From the NCBI GenBank assembly GCA_012521035.1, contig JAAYND010000167.1, positions 1 through 6,487 of the forward strand: a stretch of DNA of 6,487 nt. The letters run 5' to 3'. The position numbers and the translations under genes are program-made. Positions 4,858-6,487 of the stretch are shown here, in pieces. The notes beneath the pieces were generated by a model, which ran no database searches, was not told the DNA's origin, and was given only the letters and a program-made list of their open reading frames with translations. The stretch's first letter is position 1, and each line of letters opens with the position of its first letter. This stretch comes from Methanomicrobiales archaeon. GTDB lineage: Archaea > Halobacteriota > Methanomicrobia > Methanomicrobiales > Methanoculleaceae.

Positions 4858-5916
4858 TCATATCCACCCTTTTTTCCGGAAGTAGAAGAGCATAACGACG
4901 GCGACGACGATCATCGATGCGAGCGCTGCCAGATATCCCCAGGGGTGTGCAAGTCCGGGTATGTATGCAAAGTTCATGCCGTAGATCCCGGTGATGAAGG
5001 TGAGCGGGATGAAGATGGTGGCGATGATGGTGAGAACTTTCATGATCTCGTTCATGTGACTGCTCTGGCTTGAGAGGTAGACATCGAGGATCCCGGACAT
5101 CATCTCCCTGTATGTCTCCACGGTCTCGGCGACCTCAATGGTGTGGTCGTAGGCGTCCCGGAAGTAGACGAGGGTCGCATCCCCGATAAGGGAGGACTCA
5201 CCTCGCTCAAGCTCCACCACCACGTCACGGAGCGGCCAGACAACCTTTCGGAATGCGATCAGGGAACGCTTGAGGGCATAGATCGCCTGCAGGGTATCCT
5301 GATCAGGCTCGGCTATCACCTCCTCCTCGACCCCCTCGATCCGTTCACCGAATGCCTCGATCACAACGAAATAGCCGTCGATGATCGCATCCAGCAGGGC
5401 ATAGAAGAGGTAGTCAGCCCCCGCAGTCCTGAGCCTCCCGGTTCCTGCGCGGAGGCGCTCCCGGGTGCGGATAAAGAGATCACCGGGATGCTTCTGGAAT
5501 GATATGACATACCTGCTGCCGAGCACCAGGCTCACCTGTTCACTCCGGAACCTGCCATCGCTGTCGCGGGAGAGAGCCCGGATCGCCACATAGAGGTAGT
5601 CGCCGTAGTCCTCGATCTTCGGGCGCTGGCGGGTGTTCTCGATATCCTCCCGGGTCAGCGGGTGGATCCCGAGAGCATCCCCGATCGCCTGGATCAGGTC
5701 ACTATCGTGAACGCCGTCGACGTCGATCCAGGTGACCGCCGGGCGAAGGATGAGACCCGGGAGAGTCTCGGGCAACACCCCGGTCTCTTCATCGATGCGC
5801 GTTCCGTCGTAACTGATGGTCGTGATGGAGACCGGTCCTCCGGGGACATCATCAGTGTAAATGAGTAACTCAAGATCGCTGCCCCGCCCTGCTGTCTGTT
5901 CATCATGCCGGTCCAT
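4858..5916 (-). CDS. corA: CorA-type magnesium/cobalt ion channel
   Basis: Inner-membrane pentameric channel importing Mg2+, and in some members Co2+ or Ni2+, driven by membrane potential. The protein has 352 residues, a normal length. A large cytosolic alpha/beta domain includes VTWIDVDGV (61-69) and HPLTREDIENTRQRPKIEDY (85-104), the usual CorA core. A long stalk helix (about 205-290) leads to TM1 (about 293-312), the selectivity motif YGMNF (312-316) and TM2 (about 326-347), with the basic tail RKKGWI. No residue of the GMN motif is missing. The ATG at 5916 is supported by a TATA box about 28 bp upstream and by the lack of any ribosome binding site, which together suggest a leaderless message. 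It is convergent with the adf-cupin unit. The DUF5654 gene lies 66 bp upstream on the same strand, apparently with its own terminator. Confidence 0.95.
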   Translation of the reverse strand: MDRHDEQTAGRGSDLELLIYTDDVPGGPVSITTISYDGTRIDEETGVLPETLPGLILRPAVTWIDVDGVHDSDLIQAIGDALGIHPLTREDIENTRQRPKIEDYGDYLYVAIRALSRDSDGRFRSEQVSLVLGSRYVISFQKHPGDLFIRTRERLRAGTGRLRTAGADYLFYALLDAIIDGYFVVIEAFGERIEGVEEEVIAEPDQDTLQAIYALKRSLIAFRKVVWPLRDVVVELERGESSLIGDATLVYFRDAYDHTIEVAETVETYREMMSGILDVYLSSQSSHMNEIMKVLTIIATIFIPLTFITGIYGMNFAYIPGLAHPWGYLAALASMIVVAVVMLFYFRKKGWI

Positions 5917-5938
5917 ATGGCATCGGTTCGTGGCGCCG

Positions 5939-5950
5939 GGGTTTAAACCC
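5939..5950 (-). promoter_or_regulatory. corA promoter: TTTAAA box inside a perfect 12-bp palindrome
   Basis: GGGTTTAAACCC is perfectly self-complementary. Its TTTAAA core (5942-5947) is centred about 28 bp before the corA ATG, which places the transcription start at or within a few bases of the start codon. The symmetric GGG/CCC flanks could be part of a regulator site, but chance cannot be excluded. Confidence 0.55.
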
Positions 5951-5960
5951 TGCTGTACAC

Positions 5961-5968
5961 AAAAAATT
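5961..5968 (-). terminator. Oligo-T terminator of the DUF5654 gene
   Basis: On the minus strand AATTTTTTG, a run of six T, begins 17 bp after the DUF5654 stop and lies ahead of the corA promoter. Oligo-T runs just after a stop are typical archaeal terminators. It suggests the two minus-strand genes are separate transcription units. Confidence 0.5.
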
Positions 5969-5982
5969 GGTGGATTGGAGCT

Positions 5983-6231
5983 TCATTTTGCTACCGACTC
6001 TCTCTCGCCTTTCGCCTTTGCTGCGGCCCGGCCGATCCAGATCGTAGCAAGCACTGCGACTATCGTCACGGCGATCGCATACACAAGCATCGCAACGAGT
6101 GTGCTCTGGGGCCCAAAGACGAGCTTGAAGAGTTCCTGGATGGCTCCGTTCCATGCAAGAGCGGCGACAAGGCCGAATGCAGCCGTAATGAGAGCGGATA
6201 TCTTTTCGATAACCTCTACTTTAAATGACAT
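5983..6231 (-). CDS. DUF5654 family small membrane protein
   Basis: An 82-residue protein recognised as DUF5654, a family of short archaeal membrane proteins without known function. The N-terminal FKVEVIEKISALITAAFGLV is the conserved family opening. Two membrane helices are predicted at about 11-29 (continuing through AALAW) and 43-66 (LVAMLVYAIAVTIVAVLATI), joined by a short amphipathic stretch, with a Lys/Arg-rich tail AAAKAKGERESVAK that should face the cytosol. A conserved Trp-Asn (27-28) lies at the end of helix 1. There is no signal peptide. The start at 6231 has no ribosome binding site but has a TATA-like box about 29 bp upstream, fitting a leaderless transcript. It lies next to corA, but the spacer contains a terminator and a promoter, so a functional link is not indicated. 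Confidence 0.85.
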   Translation of the reverse strand: MSFKVEVIEKISALITAAFGLVAALAWNGAIQELFKLVFGPQSTLVAMLVYAIAVTIVAVLATIWIGRAAAKAKGERESVAK

Positions 6232-6254
6232 GTTTCATCGATGTGCAGAATAGC

Positions 6255-6267
6255 GGATAAAAGTATC
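6255..6267 (-). promoter_or_regulatory. Candidate promoter of the DUF5654 gene
   Basis: GATACTTTTATCC on the minus strand contains a TATA-like ACTTTTAT centred about 29 bp before the ATG. With no Shine-Dalgarno sequence in between, this suggests transcription starting at or very near the start codon, as for corA. Confidence 0.5.
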
Positions 6268-6299
6268 GATCATCCGCCCCCGCCGGGAACACCTTTTCT

Positions 6300-6487
6300 G
6301 CCGGCAGGGATTCTGCATGGTGCGGATGGCAGGAGGCCTCCCGCGCCGCCTCTATCTCATGGCTGGATTGTGGCGCCCCGCCCCATGTTACGGGTGAGGA
6401 TGGCCCCGGGACAGAATAGAGCGGCGGGAAGATGCCGTAGCGTTCTTCGCAGAACCCTCATCCGGGCCTGCATCCCGCCGGCAGGGA
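6300..6487 (+). repeat. 11-bp direct repeat GCCGGCAGGGA bounding the right-hand spacer
   Basis: GCCGGCAGGGA occurs at 6300-6310 and at 6477-6487, the very end of the window. The bases between show no gene: plus and minus frames are short and broken. The repeat could continue past the edge or be chance in GC-rich DNA. Nothing else was seen from 6268 to the end. Confidence 0.4.

Noticed and set aside
6318..6400. A short plus-strand reading frame from ATG 6318 in the right-hand spacer
   Set aside because: It is only about 26 codons, Arg/Pro-rich, with no ribosome binding site or promoter and no recognisable product.

Overview
The window looks like chromosomal DNA of a hydrogenotrophic methanogen of the Methanomicrobiales, most likely a Methanoculleus species. 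Three things point there. The 330-residue F420-dependent secondary alcohol dehydrogenase (Adf) is, as far as I remember, nearly the same sequence as the structurally characterised Methanoculleus enzyme. The HTH-plus-multiple-PAS regulator is of a type abundant in this order. There is also a small DUF5654 membrane protein. Genes are preceded by archaeal BRE/TATA-like boxes, and two of the six genes appear to be transcribed without a leader. Genus assignment is from recognition, not from a search.

Layout. Positions 1-1084 (minus) hold most of purB (adenylosuccinate lyase), whose C-terminus lies beyond the left edge. A 250-bp divergent intergenic region with several inverted repeats separates it from a plus-strand regulator (1335-2744) with an N-terminal winged-HTH-like domain and three PAS domains but no kinase. 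Its last ~25 residues look out of frame. A long 533-bp non-coding stretch (2745-3277) follows. It is dense in symmetrical elements: a 12-bp tandem repeat, a 9-bp perfect hairpin, two copies of an ATTGTTCAACAWT motif forming a long inverted repeat, a 17-bp palindrome just upstream of a good promoter, and two leader hairpins. Then come adf (3278-4270) and a small metal-type cupin (4305-4694), probably one transcript. On the minus strand lie corA (4858-5916), a Mg2+/Co2+ channel, and a two-helix DUF5654 protein (5983-6231). The last ~220 bases show no gene.

How the parts may work together (inference). Adf oxidises secondary alcohols such as 2-propanol to ketones and passes the electrons to F420, which then feeds CO2 reduction to methane. 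The HTH-PAS protein next door and the operator-like palindromes before adf suggest a locally encoded, signal-responsive control of alcohol use, with the cupin as an accessory protein of unknown role. purB, corA and the DUF5654 gene look like ordinary housekeeping neighbours. The most noteworthy signals are the palindrome-rich adf control region, the adf-cupin pair, and the apparently frameshifted, kinase-less end of the PAS protein.
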